Shown: positions 26,606 to 35,753 of the stretch, one piece after another
Layout: each line of letters begins with the position of its first letter
How positions within the stretch are numbered: the stretch's first letter is position 1
DNA from: Phascolarctobacterium sp.
Lineage (GTDB): Bacteria > Bacillota > Negativicutes > Acidaminococcales > Acidaminococcaceae
Assembly (NCBI GenBank): GCA_030523325.1
Contig: JAUNIS010000010.1
Location: 1 to 64,000 of the forward strand
DNA length: 64,000 bases
Direction of reading: 5' to 3'
Translations under genes and position numbers: made by a program
The notes under the pieces: generated by a model
What the model was told of the DNA's origin: nothing
Database searches by the model: none
The model's input: only the letters and a program-made list of their open reading frames with translations

Positions 26606-26643
26606 ATCGTGACAAAAGTGTAAAATGTGAACAAATTATTCAG

Positions 26644-26672
26644 TTGACACTTTATTTTATATACCATATACT
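26644..26672 (+). promoter_or_regulatory. Consensus promoter of the glycine cleavage operon
   Basis: TTGACA, 17-bp spacer, TATACT. Transcription would begin around 26,679, some 60 nt before the glycine aptamers. Confidence 0.85.
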
Positions 26673-26740
26673 AAAATGTATAGTAGGGGCGGTGTTTCTG
26701 TTTTTACTATCATTAAAATTAAATATTATTGGATGATGAT

Positions 26741-26875
26741 ATTGGGAGAGCTCATTTATAATGACACCGAAGGGGAAGCAAAAACTCTCAGGTTCCAGGA
26801 CCGATATCGGACAAACTCTGGAAAGCTGCGTCAAGCAGCACCGACGATGTTAATCTTTCAGGTAAAAGGACAGAG
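26741..26875 (+). promoter_or_regulatory. Tandem glycine riboswitch
   Basis: Aptamer 1 starts ggagag at 26,745 and contains acaccgaaggggaagca, aactctcaggt, and the aggacc...ggacaaactctgg closing part. Aptamer 2 continues with ctctggaaag, gcaccgacg, aatctttcaggt and aaaggacagagg. These conserved blocks and their tandem order are diagnostic of the gcvT-type glycine riboswitch. The 3' strand of aptamer 2 P1 overlaps the 5' arm of the following terminator. Glycine binding should therefore prevent termination and switch on the cleavage system. Confidence 0.93.
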
Positions 26876-26912
26876 GCGTTCTTTTAGGAATGCCTCTGTC
26901 CTATTTTATTTT
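26867..26912 (+). terminator. Expression-platform terminator of the glycine riboswitch
   Basis: An 11-bp stem (aggacagaggc / gcctctgtcct) with an extended inner stem, then attttattttg. The left arm is shared with the end of the second aptamer. Confidence 0.9.
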
Positions 26913-26948
26913 GAAAATTTTCATTGCATTTAAGAAAGGAAAATCATT

Positions 26949-28031
26949 ATGGATCAAAAAACACCTCTTTATGATGTTCATGTCGCTTCTGGCGGCAAAG
27001 TAGTTCCTTTTGCAGGTTTTCTGCTGCCGGTAGAATACAAAAGCTCTGGTATGATTAAGGAACACATGGCTGTACGTACCGCTTGCGGCCTGTTCGACGT
27101 TTCCCATATGGGCGAAATTATTTTAAGTGGTAAAGGTGCCTTGGCGTCCATTAACCATATCATGGCGAATGATTATACTTCCCTAAAGATTGGCAAGGTT
27201 CGTTATTCCCCGATGTGTAACGAAAATGGTGGCGTCGTTGATGACCTTATCATCTATCGTTTGGAAGAAGAAAAATATCTCGTAGTTGTCAATGCTTCTA
27301 ACATTGAAAAAGATGATGCTCATATTCGTGCTAATCTTTTACCTGACACCGAGATGGATAATATTTCTGCAAAAGTTGGTCAAGTAGCACTCCAAGGACC
27401 TAAATCTACTGAAATCATAAAAAAACTTATCGGCGATAAGGTTCCAACTGGTTACTACAGCTTTACCCCTGACTGCGAAATCGCTGGAGTTAATTGCTTA
27501 GTATCTCAAACTGGTTATACTGGCGAAGTTGGTTACGAAATTTATAGCTGTGCAAGTGAAATAGCTACCGTTTGGAATGCATTGATTGAGGCAGGCAAAG
27601 AAGAAGGACTCATTCCTTGTGGACTTGGCGCAAGAGATACTCTCCGCCTTGAAGCAGCAATGCCTCTCTATGGTCATGAGATGGATGACACGGTTTCTCC
27701 TTTAGAAACCGGTCTCGACTTTGGCGTAAAAATGAACAAGGCTGAATTCATCGGTAAGGAAGGCATTGAAAAAATTGGTCGCACTAGAACTCGCGTTGGT
27801 CTCAAGGTTACTGGCAGAGGTATCGTTCGTGAACATCAACATGTTTTCGTCGGCGATAAAGAAATCGGCCACACTACTTCCGGAACCTTCTGCACTTTCT
27901 TAGGTGGTGCTTATGCAATGGCACTCGTTGCAACTGGTTCTGTTAATGTTGGCGACAGCGTTGAAGTAGATGTACGCGGCCGCAAGATAACTTGCGAGGT
28001 TGTAGCCCTTCCGTTCTATAAACACCCCTAA
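26949..28031 (+). CDS. gcvT: Glycine cleavage system T protein (aminomethyltransferase)
   Basis: A 360-residue cytoplasmic enzyme. It releases ammonia from the aminomethyl-lipoyl H protein and transfers the methylene group to tetrahydrofolate. Typical features: TPLYDVHVASGGKVVPFAGFLLPVEY at the N-terminus, FDVSHMGEI, and LEAAMPLYGHEMDDTVSPLE. First gene of the riboswitch-controlled operon. A 155-bp AT-rich gap to gcvH contains a 7-bp hairpin (28,096-28,112) and a degenerate intergenic repeat. Confidence 0.95.
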   Translation: MDQKTPLYDVHVASGGKVVPFAGFLLPVEYKSSGMIKEHMAVRTACGLFDVSHMGEIILSGKGALASINHIMANDYTSLKIGKVRYSPMCNENGGVVDDLIIYRLEEEKYLVVVNASNIEKDDAHIRANLLPDTEMDNISAKVGQVALQGPKSTEIIKKLIGDKVPTGYYSFTPDCEIAGVNCLVSQTGYTGEVGYEIYSCASEIATVWNALIEAGKEEGLIPCGLGARDTLRLEAAMPLYGHEMDDTVSPLETGLDFGVKMNKAEFIGKEGIEKIGRTRTRVGLKVTGRGIVREHQHVFVGDKEIGHTTSGTFCTFLGGAYAMALVATGSVNVGDSVEVDVRGRKITCEVVALPFYKHP

Positions 28032-28186
28032 GGGTAATTCGGAATTGAAGGAGCAAGCCTGCGACCTGCGAATAAAAATAATTAGTAATTGTGGAATGAA
28101 GCTTCGCTTCATGATTAAAAACAAACATGCTTTGATACAAGAAAATTAAAAAAATTTTATATGTAAATAACAGGAGGAAAGCTATC

Positions 28187-28564
28187 ATGTTACCTAACGA
28201 TCTTAAATTTGCAAAATCTCACGAATGGGTTAAAGAACTTGGCGATGGCATCGTTGAAATCGGCTTGACCGACTTTGCACAAAATGCAATGGGCAGTCTC
28301 GTATTCGTAAACCTTCCGGAAGTTGGCGACTCTGTTGAAATCGAAGAAACCTTTGCCGATGTTGAATCTGTTAAAGCTGTATCTGATGTTTACAGCCCTG
28401 TATCTGGCGAAGTTATTGAAGTTAATGAAGAACTCCTCGATGCTCCAGAAAAAATTAACGAAGCTGCTTGGGATGCTTGGCTCATTCGCGTAAAAGTTTC
28501 TGAAGTTTCTAGCGAATTGATGGATGCTGCTGCTTACGAACAAGTTTGTGCTGAGGAGGCATAA
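28187..28564 (+). CDS. gcvH: Glycine cleavage system H protein (lipoyl carrier)
   Basis: A 125-residue carrier. The lipoyl attachment lysine is K63 in DVESVKAVSDVYSP. It shuttles the aminomethyl intermediate between the P, T and L proteins. SD ggaggaaag. One base separates its stop from the gcvPA start, so translation is coupled. A lipoate ligase for its modification is encoded in the same operon. Confidence 0.95.
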   Translation: MLPNDLKFAKSHEWVKELGDGIVEIGLTDFAQNAMGSLVFVNLPEVGDSVEIEETFADVESVKAVSDVYSPVSGEVIEVNEELLDAPEKINEAAWDAWLIRVKVSEVSSELMDAAAYEQVCAEEA

Positions 28565-28565
28565 T

Positions 28566-29873
28566 ATGTCTTATATTCCGAATACTCTTGAAGAAAGACA
28601 AGAGATGTTGGAATCGATGGGTCTAAAGTCAATGGACGAGCTTTTCGTAGATATTCCTGCTAGTATGCGTGCCAAGGAATTGAATATTGAAGCTGCGAAA
28701 AGCGAAATTGAAGTAAGACGTATAGTTGAAGGCTTGGCTAGCGAGAATAAAATTTATAAGTCTTGCTTCCGCGGAGCTGGTAGCTATGACCATTACATTC
28801 CTGCAATTGTCAAAACAGTAACCTCTAAAGAAGAATTTGTTACTGCCTATACTCCTTATCAAGCTGAAATCAGTCAAGGCGTATTGCAAAATATTTTTGA
28901 ATATCAAACCATGATGTGCGAGCTCACAGGCATGGACGTGTCTAATGCATCTGTTTATGATGGAGCAGTTGCTTGTGCAGAAGCTGTCTTTATGTGTCAA
29001 GAACGTAAACGTGCGACTGCAATTATAAGCGGCACTGTTAATCCTCAGGTGCAAGAGGTTGTTAAAACTTATTGCGCAAGCCGTAACGTTCCTGTAATTG
29101 TTGTTCCAGCAAAAGATGGTTTGACAGATCTTGAAGGCATCAAAGCAAATCTGACTAAAGAGACGGCTTGCGTTATTATGCAACAGCCTAACTTCTTCGG
29201 CAATCTTGAAGACGCCGATTCTTTCTGCGCAGCTGTTCACGAGGTTGGTGCAAAAGCAATTATGTCTGTTAATCCAATTTCCTTAGGTGCAATTAAAACT
29301 CCTGGTGAATGTGGCGCGGATATTGCTGTTGCCGAAGGTCAACCTCTTGGTATGCCTATGGCTTGGGGCGGTCCGTATCTTGGAATTATGACTGCAACTA
29401 GTGCGATGATGCGTAAACTTCCTGGCCGTATTGTTGGTGAAACAGTTGACCATGACGGTAGACGTGCTTTCGTACTTACTCTTCAAGCAAGAGAGCAACA
29501 TATTCGCAGAGAAAAAGCTTCTAGCAATATTTGTTCTAATGAAGCTCTCTGTGCTATGACAGCAGCCGTTTATCTGGCAGCTGTCGGACCCGAAGGACTC
29601 AAAAATTGTGCTAACCAATGCATGGCTAAGGCTCATTACGCAGCAAGTGAGCTGTGCAAAATTAATGGTATTAGCATGGCTTATGATACTCCCTTCTTCC
29701 ACGAATTTGTTACCAAGACTGATGCGAGTGAAAAAATTATCAAAGCACTTGACACACAAAATATTCTCGGTGGTCTGCCTATTGAAGGCGGCATCCTTTG
29801 GTGTGTAACCGAAAAACAATCGAAACAAGACATCGATGAAATGGTTGCAATCGTTAAGGAGGTGTGCGCATAA
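28566..29873 (+). CDS. gcvPA: Glycine dehydrogenase (decarboxylating) subunit 1
   Basis: A 435-residue N-terminal half of the P protein, two-subunit type as in Firmicutes. SYIPNTLEERQEMLESMGL at the start and GAGSYDHYIPAIV, FEYQTMMCELTGMDVSNASVYDG in the core are typical. It pairs with the PLP-bearing gcvPB. The ATG at 28,566 follows gaggag; the longer frame starts inside gcvH and is rejected. Overlaps gcvPB by one base. Confidence 0.95.
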   Translation: MSYIPNTLEERQEMLESMGLKSMDELFVDIPASMRAKELNIEAAKSEIEVRRIVEGLASENKIYKSCFRGAGSYDHYIPAIVKTVTSKEEFVTAYTPYQAEISQGVLQNIFEYQTMMCELTGMDVSNASVYDGAVACAEAVFMCQERKRATAIISGTVNPQVQEVVKTYCASRNVPVIVVPAKDGLTDLEGIKANLTKETACVIMQQPNFFGNLEDADSFCAAVHEVGAKAIMSVNPISLGAIKTPGECGADIAVAEGQPLGMPMAWGGPYLGIMTATSAMMRKLPGRIVGETVDHDGRRAFVLTLQAREQHIRREKASSNICSNEALCAMTAAVYLAAVGPEGLKNCANQCMAKAHYAASELCKINGISMAYDTPFFHEFVTKTDASEKIIKALDTQNILGGLPIEGGILWCVTEKQSKQDIDEMVAIVKEVCA

Positions 29874-31309
29874 TGAAACTTGTTTTTGAAAGAAGCAAGG
29901 CGGGAAGAGGCATGGATCTTTTTCCGGCATGTGACGTTCCTGCTTATGACCTTCCCGAAAATTTAAAACGCGTAGTTGCTCCTCGACTTCCAGAAATTAG
30001 TGAAATCGATCTTGGTCGTCATTATACAGAACTTGCAAAACAAACTCATGGTGTAAACGATGGCTTCTATCCATTGGGGTCTTGCACCATGAAATATAAT
30101 CCACGCATTAACGAAGAGATGTGTGCGTTGCCTGGCTTTACCAAGGTTCATCCTCTGCAAAGTGAAGCAAGCGTACAAGGATCCATTAAAGTTCTTGCTA
30201 AAGCTGAACAAATTCTCACGGAAATTACTGGTATGGATCGCATGACCTTCCAACCGGCAGCAGGTGCTCACGGAGAATATACTGGTCTGCTTCTTATTCG
30301 TGCTTATCATTTGGCTAATGGTAACACCGAGAGAACCAAAATTATTGTTCCCGACTCAGCACATGGAACTAATCCGGCGAGTGCAATTATGGCTGGCTTT
30401 AAGGTTGTAAATATTCCTTCCGCACCTGACGGATGCGTTGACATCGATGCTCTTCGCAAGGCTGTTGGCCCTGATACAGCTGGTCTCATGTTGACTAATC
30501 CTAATACAGTTGGTCTCTTCGATAGAAATATCGGTGAAATCACCAAGATAGTTCATGAAGCAGGCGGTCTGTGCTATTATGATGGCGCCAACTTAAATGC
30601 AGTTATGGGTATGGCTCGTCCCGGTGATATGGGCTTTGACTGCGTGCATATTAATTTACATAAAACCTTCTCCACTCCTCATGGAGGCGGTGGTCCTGGT
30701 TCTGGTCCCGTGGGCTGCAAGGAATTTCTTGCTAAATTCTTGCCAGGTGAAATGCCTGAAGAAAATAATGGTACTCTCACTATGGGTGTTCCCTCGGAGA
30801 GCTTTGGTCGTGTAAGAACCTTCAATGGAAACTTCCTTGTTGTTGTTCGCGCCCTGACTTATGTTTTATCCATGGGTAAAGAAGGGATTCCTGAAGCTTC
30901 TCAAAACGCAGTTCTTAATGCAAATTATCTCATGAATAAGCTTAAAGGAGCTTATGACATGGCCTTCGATAGAATTTGCATGCATGAATTCGTTATGACA
31001 TTGGATAAATTGCATCATGACAAGGGAGTTTCTGCTCTTGACGTTGCGAAACGTTTGCTTGATTTCGGTATTCATCCACCCACGATGTATTTCCCTCTCA
31101 TCGTTCACGAAGCTCTCATGGTTGAGCCCACTGAAACTGAATCCAAAGAAACATTGGATGAGGCTGCAGAAATTTTCTTGAAGATTATGGACGAAGCAAA
31201 CAATGCACCCGACGAAGTTCTTTCTTCCCCTCATGGCACACCCATCAGCCGTCCTGACGAAGTTAGAGCAGCTCGTACTCCAGTTCTCAAATATAATTTC
31301 GAAGCATGA
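29873..31309 (+). CDS. gcvPB: Glycine dehydrogenase (decarboxylating) subunit 2, PLP-binding
   Basis: A 478-residue C-terminal half of the P protein. K264 in HINLHKTFSTPHGGGGPG is the PLP lysine. GSCTMKYNPRINE near 65-77 is also diagnostic. It decarboxylates glycine and loads the aminomethyl group on GcvH. Start codon shared with the gcvPA stop (TAATG); the stop overlaps lplA (ATGA). Confidence 0.96.
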   Translation: MKLVFERSKAGRGMDLFPACDVPAYDLPENLKRVVAPRLPEISEIDLGRHYTELAKQTHGVNDGFYPLGSCTMKYNPRINEEMCALPGFTKVHPLQSEASVQGSIKVLAKAEQILTEITGMDRMTFQPAAGAHGEYTGLLLIRAYHLANGNTERTKIIVPDSAHGTNPASAIMAGFKVVNIPSAPDGCVDIDALRKAVGPDTAGLMLTNPNTVGLFDRNIGEITKIVHEAGGLCYYDGANLNAVMGMARPGDMGFDCVHINLHKTFSTPHGGGGPGSGPVGCKEFLAKFLPGEMPEENNGTLTMGVPSESFGRVRTFNGNFLVVVRALTYVLSMGKEGIPEASQNAVLNANYLMNKLKGAYDMAFDRICMHEFVMTLDKLHHDKGVSALDVAKRLLDFGIHPPTMYFPLIVHEALMVEPTETESKETLDEAAEIFLKIMDEANNAPDEVLSSPHGTPISRPDEVRAARTPVLKYNFEA

Positions 31310-32289
31310 TAAATTCTTTGACATACTTCGTGCAGTATGATCATGATCCCTACCTTAACTTGGCGCTCGAAGAATATTTCTTGCGTCACGTTCAGGTAGG
31401 GCAATGCATTTTATATCTCTGGCAAAATGAAAATACCATCGTCATTGGTAAGAATCAAAATGCTTGGAGTGAATGCAAGACGAGTGCCATTGAAAAAAAT
31501 AAGGGACGCGTCGCAAGACGTCTTTCAGGCGGCGGAGCTGTTTATCATGATCTTGGTAATCAAAATTTCACATTCCTGCTCAAAGAAAATGATTACGACG
31601 TAACAAGACAGACCAATATTATTTTGCATGCCCTTAGCTCTCTTGGAATAAAAGCCAAGCTCACAGGCAGAAACGATTTAACTATCGAAGGTAAAAAATT
31701 TTCTGGTCATGCTTACTATTCATCAGGCGGCAATGCTTATCATCATGGAACATTAATGGTGGACGTGGATGAAGAAAAGCTTTCTGCTTTCTTGAATGTT
31801 TCCAAGGCGAAGCTTGAGAAACGCAGTATTGCTTCTGTACGTAGTCGCGTGATAAATCTTAAAGATATTTTACCGGATCTTAATCTCACAAACTTACGCG
31901 AGGCACTCGTTAAATCTTTTGCCAAAGAGTACGGATTAGAAGCTAAGCTATTAGACAAAAATGAGATCGATATGGACGCAGTCCTTGCTCTGCGACAAAA
32001 ATATTCTGATTGGGATTTTATTTATGGCAGTAAGAATCGTTTCCCTGAAAAATTACAAGGAATATTTCCTTGGGGTGAGATTACTATCGATTACGTGGTT
32101 GATAAAGGACACATTAAAGACGTGGCTGTTTATTCGGATAGCTTGGATGCTGATTTAATTGCTTCCCTGCCAAAGCTTTTGAGGGGAACAAGATATGAAA
32201 TTGTTTCCTTGAACGAGAGCCTGTCGGTAATTAATGATGAGCAGATCAAAAATGATTTGCTAGATTTATTTAGCAAGGTGTTTTTATAG
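31306..32289 (+). CDS. lplA: Lipoate-protein ligase
   Basis: A 327-residue enzyme that activates lipoate with ATP and attaches it to lipoyl proteins, here most obviously GcvH. Catalytic-domain motifs: NENTIVIGKNQNAW, RRLSGGGAVYHDLGNQNF, GRNDLTIEGKKFSGHAYY. An accessory C-terminal domain is present (about 245-327). Coupled to gcvPB through a 4-nt overlap. Its presence implies use of external or recycled lipoate. Confidence 0.94.
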   Translation: MINSLTYFVQYDHDPYLNLALEEYFLRHVQVGQCILYLWQNENTIVIGKNQNAWSECKTSAIEKNKGRVARRLSGGGAVYHDLGNQNFTFLLKENDYDVTRQTNIILHALSSLGIKAKLTGRNDLTIEGKKFSGHAYYSSGGNAYHHGTLMVDVDEEKLSAFLNVSKAKLEKRSIASVRSRVINLKDILPDLNLTNLREALVKSFAKEYGLEAKLLDKNEIDMDAVLALRQKYSDWDFIYGSKNRFPEKLQGIFPWGEITIDYVVDKGHIKDVAVYSDSLDADLIASLPKLLRGTRYEIVSLNESLSVINDEQIKNDLLDLFSKVFL

Positions 32290-32298
32290 GAGAATTCT

Positions 32299-33693
32299 AT
32301 GAGTGAATTTGATGTTGTAGTAATTGGCGGTGGACCGGGCGGCTATGTGTGCGCTGCTGAATGCGCCAAATTAGGCAAGAAGACTGCTTTAATCGAAAAG
32401 AGTGATTTAGGAGGTACCTGCCTTAACAGGGGTTGCATTCCTACAAAGAGCCTGCTTCATGCAGCCGAGCTCTATAGTGAGATTTCACGTGGCGAAGAGT
32501 TTGGCGTACAGGCAGAAAATATTTTCATTGATTTTGCTAAACTTAAAGACAAAAAGAATGATGTCATCGTAACTCTTCGCTCAGGCGTTGAAGCAATGCT
32601 TAAAGCTGCAAAGGTTTCTGTAATAAAAGGCGAGGGCTTTGTCTTAGAATCTGGCAAGGTTTTAGTGAAAGCACTTGATGGCAGTGAAGCAACTATTTCC
32701 TGCAACGATATTGTTGTAGCAACTGGTTCTGTTCCTGCTCGTCCTCCCATTCCTGGTCTTGAGCTTCCTGGCGTTATGACTAGCGATGATATTTTAGAAA
32801 ATGTTCCTGCTCTTAAAAGCATCGTTATAATTGGTGGCGGGGTAATCGGTCTTGAATTTGCAACTTTATACTCCGAACTAGGTGCTAAGGTAACTGTTAT
32901 TGAAGGCTTGCCTAAAATTCTTGCGACGATGGACAAGGATATTAGCCAAAGTCTGACCGTGCAAATGAAAAAGCATGGTTTAGAAATTGTTACTGACGCA
33001 TTGGTTGGTAAGGTAGAACAAGCCGACGACGGACTGAGATGTATTTACGCAGTAAAAGGTGAGGTCAAGGAAGCTGTTGGCGAGGCAGTGCTTGTGGCTG
33101 TTGGTCGTCGTGTGGAACTGAATAAAGTTTTTGCAGAAGGTTTTATGCCTGAATGTGAACGTGGCCGAGCCGTCGTTAACGAGCAAATGCTTTCCTCTAT
33201 CCCTCATGTTTATGTAATCGGTGACGCAGCAGCTGGTTATCCGCAGCTCGCTCATGCGGCTTCGGCTCAAGGAGTCGTGGCTGCATGCGCAATTGCAGGA
33301 GCAGTATCGAAGATTAATTTAAATCTTGTGCCTGGTTGTGTTTATACTTCTCCTGAAATTGCATCCGTCGGTCTTACGGAAGCCGAGGCTAAGGAGCAGG
33401 GCATCAGCATTCACGTTGGTAAGGTTCCAACGACTGCCAACGGCAAGTCCATACTGACAAATCAAGAGCGTGGCTTCGTCAAAGTTTTGGCCGATGACTC
33501 AGGTAAAATTGTTGGCGCACAACTTTTTAGTGCAAGAGCTACCGATATGGTCGGTGAATTTGCTTTGGCAATTAACAGCGGTATGAATGAGGTTGATGCG
33601 TTAAGCATTATTCGTCCTCATCCAACCTTTGAAGAAATGCTTGGCGAAGCACTCGCCGTTTGCGTGCAAAAAGGTGCGAAAAAGAAAAAATAA
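32299..33693 (+). CDS. lpdA: Dihydrolipoyl dehydrogenase (L protein)
   Basis: A 464-residue FAD/NAD flavoprotein. FAD motif GGGPGGY at 10-16, redox disulfide C41/C46 in GGTCLNRGCIPTK, NAD motif IGGGVIGLEFATLYSELGAKVT, and the C-terminal HPTFEE with the active-site histidine. It reoxidises dihydrolipoyl-GcvH and completes the cleavage cycle. As the last gene of the glycine operon it is dedicated by context, though it could serve other lipoyl enzymes. Confidence 0.95.
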   Translation: MSEFDVVVIGGGPGGYVCAAECAKLGKKTALIEKSDLGGTCLNRGCIPTKSLLHAAELYSEISRGEEFGVQAENIFIDFAKLKDKKNDVIVTLRSGVEAMLKAAKVSVIKGEGFVLESGKVLVKALDGSEATISCNDIVVATGSVPARPPIPGLELPGVMTSDDILENVPALKSIVIIGGGVIGLEFATLYSELGAKVTVIEGLPKILATMDKDISQSLTVQMKKHGLEIVTDALVGKVEQADDGLRCIYAVKGEVKEAVGEAVLVAVGRRVELNKVFAEGFMPECERGRAVVNEQMLSSIPHVYVIGDAAAGYPQLAHAASAQGVVAACAIAGAVSKINLNLVPGCVYTSPEIASVGLTEAEAKEQGISIHVGKVPTTANGKSILTNQERGFVKVLADDSGKIVGAQLFSARATDMVGEFALAINSGMNEVDALSIIRPHPTFEEMLGEALAVCVQKGAKKKK

Positions 33694-33717
33694 TTTTTAA
33701 AAAGTTGTAAAATGAAA

Positions 33718-33763
33718 TACTGTCTTGGCAAAATATTTTATTTTGCGTGGCAGTGTTTTAAAA
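33718..33763 (+). terminator. Terminator after lpdA (first of two)
   Basis: actgtc + gcaaaata pair with tattttgc + gcagt across a small internal loop; gtttt follows. Confidence 0.7.
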
Positions 33764-33780
33764 AGTTAAGTTAGTTCTCC

Positions 33781-33838
33781 AAGGTATTGTCGTTTAAAAC
33801 ATTTATGACTTAGACGATGATACCTTTTATTTTTTTTA
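33781..33838 (+). terminator. Second terminator in tandem before guaA
   Basis: A 13-bp stem including two G-U pairs (aaggtattgtcgt / acgatgatacctt), a 20-nt loop, then ttttattttttttac. Confidence 0.75.
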
Positions 33839-33854
33839 CGTAAATATTTTTCTC

Positions 33855-33883
33855 TTGTAATTTCTTCATAAAAAAAGTAAAAT
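33855..33883 (+). promoter_or_regulatory. Predicted promoter of guaA
   Basis: TTGTAA, 17-bp spacer, TAAAAT: the same hexamers and spacing as the xpt promoter at 76-104. The leader of about 60 nt shows no riboswitch core. Confidence 0.6.
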
Positions 33884-33947
33884 AAAATACTATAGAGAGT
33901 TCCTAGTTTATAAAGAAATCAATTCATGAAACCGAGAGGAGAAAAAT

Positions 33948-35501
33948 ATGAGCGTAAAAGCCGAAGAAATGATTCTTGTAATTGACTTTGGTGGTCAATA
34001 CAATCAATTAATCGCAAGACGTGTGCGTGATAGCGGTGTCTATTGCGAGATCGTCTCTTATAAACACAACTTAGCCGATATTAAAGCCAAGAATCCGAAA
34101 GGAATTATTTTTACAGGCGGGCCTAATTCTGCATATCTACCCGATTCTCCTAATATTGACAAAGAAATTTATTCCTGGGGTATTCCTATTTTTGGTATTT
34201 GTTATGGCAGCCAAATGATGATGCATTCCTTGGGAGGCAATGTTTGCGAAGCTCCGGAGAGAGAATATGGCAAGACATTGGTTGATTTGGACAACACCAG
34301 CCCGCTCTTTAAGGGGTTGCCTGACAAAAATATCTGTTGGATGAGTCATAACGATTATATCGAAAAGCTGGCTCCTGGTTTTGAAATTATTGCTCATACT
34401 CCTGCTTGCCCTATTGCAGCTGTGCAAGACAAAGCTCGCAAGTTATACGCAGTACAATTCCATCCAGAAGTTCTTCATACCGAAAACGGCAAGCAAATCT
34501 TAAGCAATTTCGTTTACGAGGTTTGTGGTTGTGCCGGTACTTGGAAGATGGATTCCTTCGTGCAAGAAACAATTGCTAGCCTTAAGGAAAAAATAGGCGA
34601 TGGCAAGGTTCTTTGCGCATTATCTGGCGGTGTTGATTCTTCCGTTTGCGCAGCGGCTCTTGCGAAAGCAATTGGCAAGCAATTAACATGCGTTTTCGTT
34701 GACCATGGTCTCTTGCGCAAAAATGAAAAAGAAGAGGTTTGCGCTGTCTTTGGTGAAGGCGGTCAATTCGACATCAATTTTGTTTGCGTAGACGCACGTG
34801 AACATTTCTACGGTAAATTAAAAGGCGTTGTTGAACCAGAAAGAAAACGCAAAATTATCGGCGAAGAATTTATTCGCGTATTCGAAGCTGAAGCTAAAAA
34901 AATTGGTAAGGTTGATTATCTTGCTCAAGGTACGATTTATCCCGACGTTGTTGAATCTGGTTTAGGCGGTGAATCTGCAACCATTAAGAGTCATCATAAT
35001 GTCGGTGGCCTACCAGATTTTGTCGACTTCAAGGAAATCGTTGAGCCCTTGCGTGATCTTTTTAAGGACGAGGTTCGTCAAGCAGGTCGCGAGCTTGGTC
35101 TTCCTGAAGAACTTGTTATTCGTCAACCGTTCCCCGGTCCTGGTCTTGCAGTTCGCATTATTGGTGAGGTTAATCCTGAAAGCGTAAGCATCGTGCAAGA
35201 AGCCGATGCAATTTATCGCATGGAAGTTGACAAGCTTCCTTTCGAGCAAAGACCGAGCCAATATTTTGCGGCTTTAACTAACATGAGATCCGTTGGTGTT
35301 ATGGGTGACGGCAGAACTTACGATTACGCAATCGCTTTGCGTGCAGTAACTACTACTGACTTTATGACTGCTGAGGTTACACTTCTTCCTCAAGAAACAA
35401 TTTGTAACGCAGCTAATCGTATTGTTAACGAAGTGCCTCATGTAAATCGCGTCTTCTTCGATTACACAACTAAACCGCCTGCAACAATTGAATTCGAATA
35501 A
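33948..35501 (+). CDS. guaA: GMP synthase (glutamine-hydrolysing)
   Basis: A 517-residue bifunctional enzyme converting XMP to GMP. The N-terminal class I amidotransferase has the nucleophile C85 (GICYGSQ) and H172/E174. The ATP-pyrophosphatase P-loop is SGGVDS at 226-231, and the C-terminal dimerisation domain ends in [11 protein letters not shown]. Single-gene transcription unit with its own promoter and terminator. Functionally it completes the xanthine-to-GMP salvage route begun by xpt-pbuX. Confidence 0.97.
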   Translation: MSVKAEEMILVIDFGGQYNQLIARRVRDSGVYCEIVSYKHNLADIKAKNPKGIIFTGGPNSAYLPDSPNIDKEIYSWGIPIFGICYGSQMMMHSLGGNVCEAPEREYGKTLVDLDNTSPLFKGLPDKNICWMSHNDYIEKLAPGFEIIAHTPACPIAAVQDKARKLYAVQFHPEVLHTENGKQILSNFVYEVCGCAGTWKMDSFVQETIASLKEKIGDGKVLCALSGGVDSSVCAAALAKAIGKQLTCVFVDHGLLRKNEKEEVCAVFGEGGQFDINFVCVDAREHFYGKLKGVVEPERKRKIIGEEFIRVFEAEAKKIGKVDYLAQGTIYPDVVESGLGGESATIKSHHNVGGLPDFVDFKEIVEPLRDLFKDEVRQAGRELGLPEELVIRQPFPGPGLAVRIIGEVNPESVSIVQEADAIYRMEVDKLPFEQRPSQYFAALTNMRSVGVMGDGRTYDYAIALRAVTTTDFMTAEVTLLPQETICNAANRIVNEVPHVNRVFFDYTTKPPATIEFE

Positions 35502-35508
35502 AATTTTT

Positions 35509-35545
35509 AAGCACGAGCTTTTAAAAGGGCTCGTGCTTTTTATAT
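35509..35545 (+). terminator. Intrinsic terminator after guaA
   Basis: A perfect 10-bp stem (aagcacgagc / gctcgtgctt) followed by tttatatag. Confidence 0.9.
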
Positions 35546-35574
35546 AGTAAATAAAGAAGTTAATTAATAAAAAC

Positions 35575-35603
35575 TTGAATGAATTTTAATAATAAGATAT
35601 ACT
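35575..35603 (+). promoter_or_regulatory. Predicted promoter of the hybrid histidine kinase
   Basis: TTGAAT, 17-bp spacer, TATACT. The leader is about 145 nt and shows no recognised riboswitch; a small aaaga/tcttt hairpin is near 35,614. Confidence 0.65.
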
Positions 35604-35753
35604 TACACTACTAAAGATTTTTTGTCTTTGACGTGATAGTATGTTGGAGAGAAAAAACTTGTTCAGTTCAAATCAATTGATGTTGTGAAATTGCAAAAGA
35701 TAATTCGCGGAGAAAGAAAATTTTGTTGAACTGTTGAGAAAGAGGTAGCGAGA

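Noticed and set aside
33694-33947. Riboswitch before guaA
   Set aside because: The two large hairpins lie upstream of the predicted guaA promoter and look like tandem terminators of the glycine operon. No aptamer motif was seen.
35641-35688. Short ORF starting atgttggag in the histidine-kinase leader
   Set aside because: There is no SD upstream, no residue bias and no terminator linked to it. Treated as chance.
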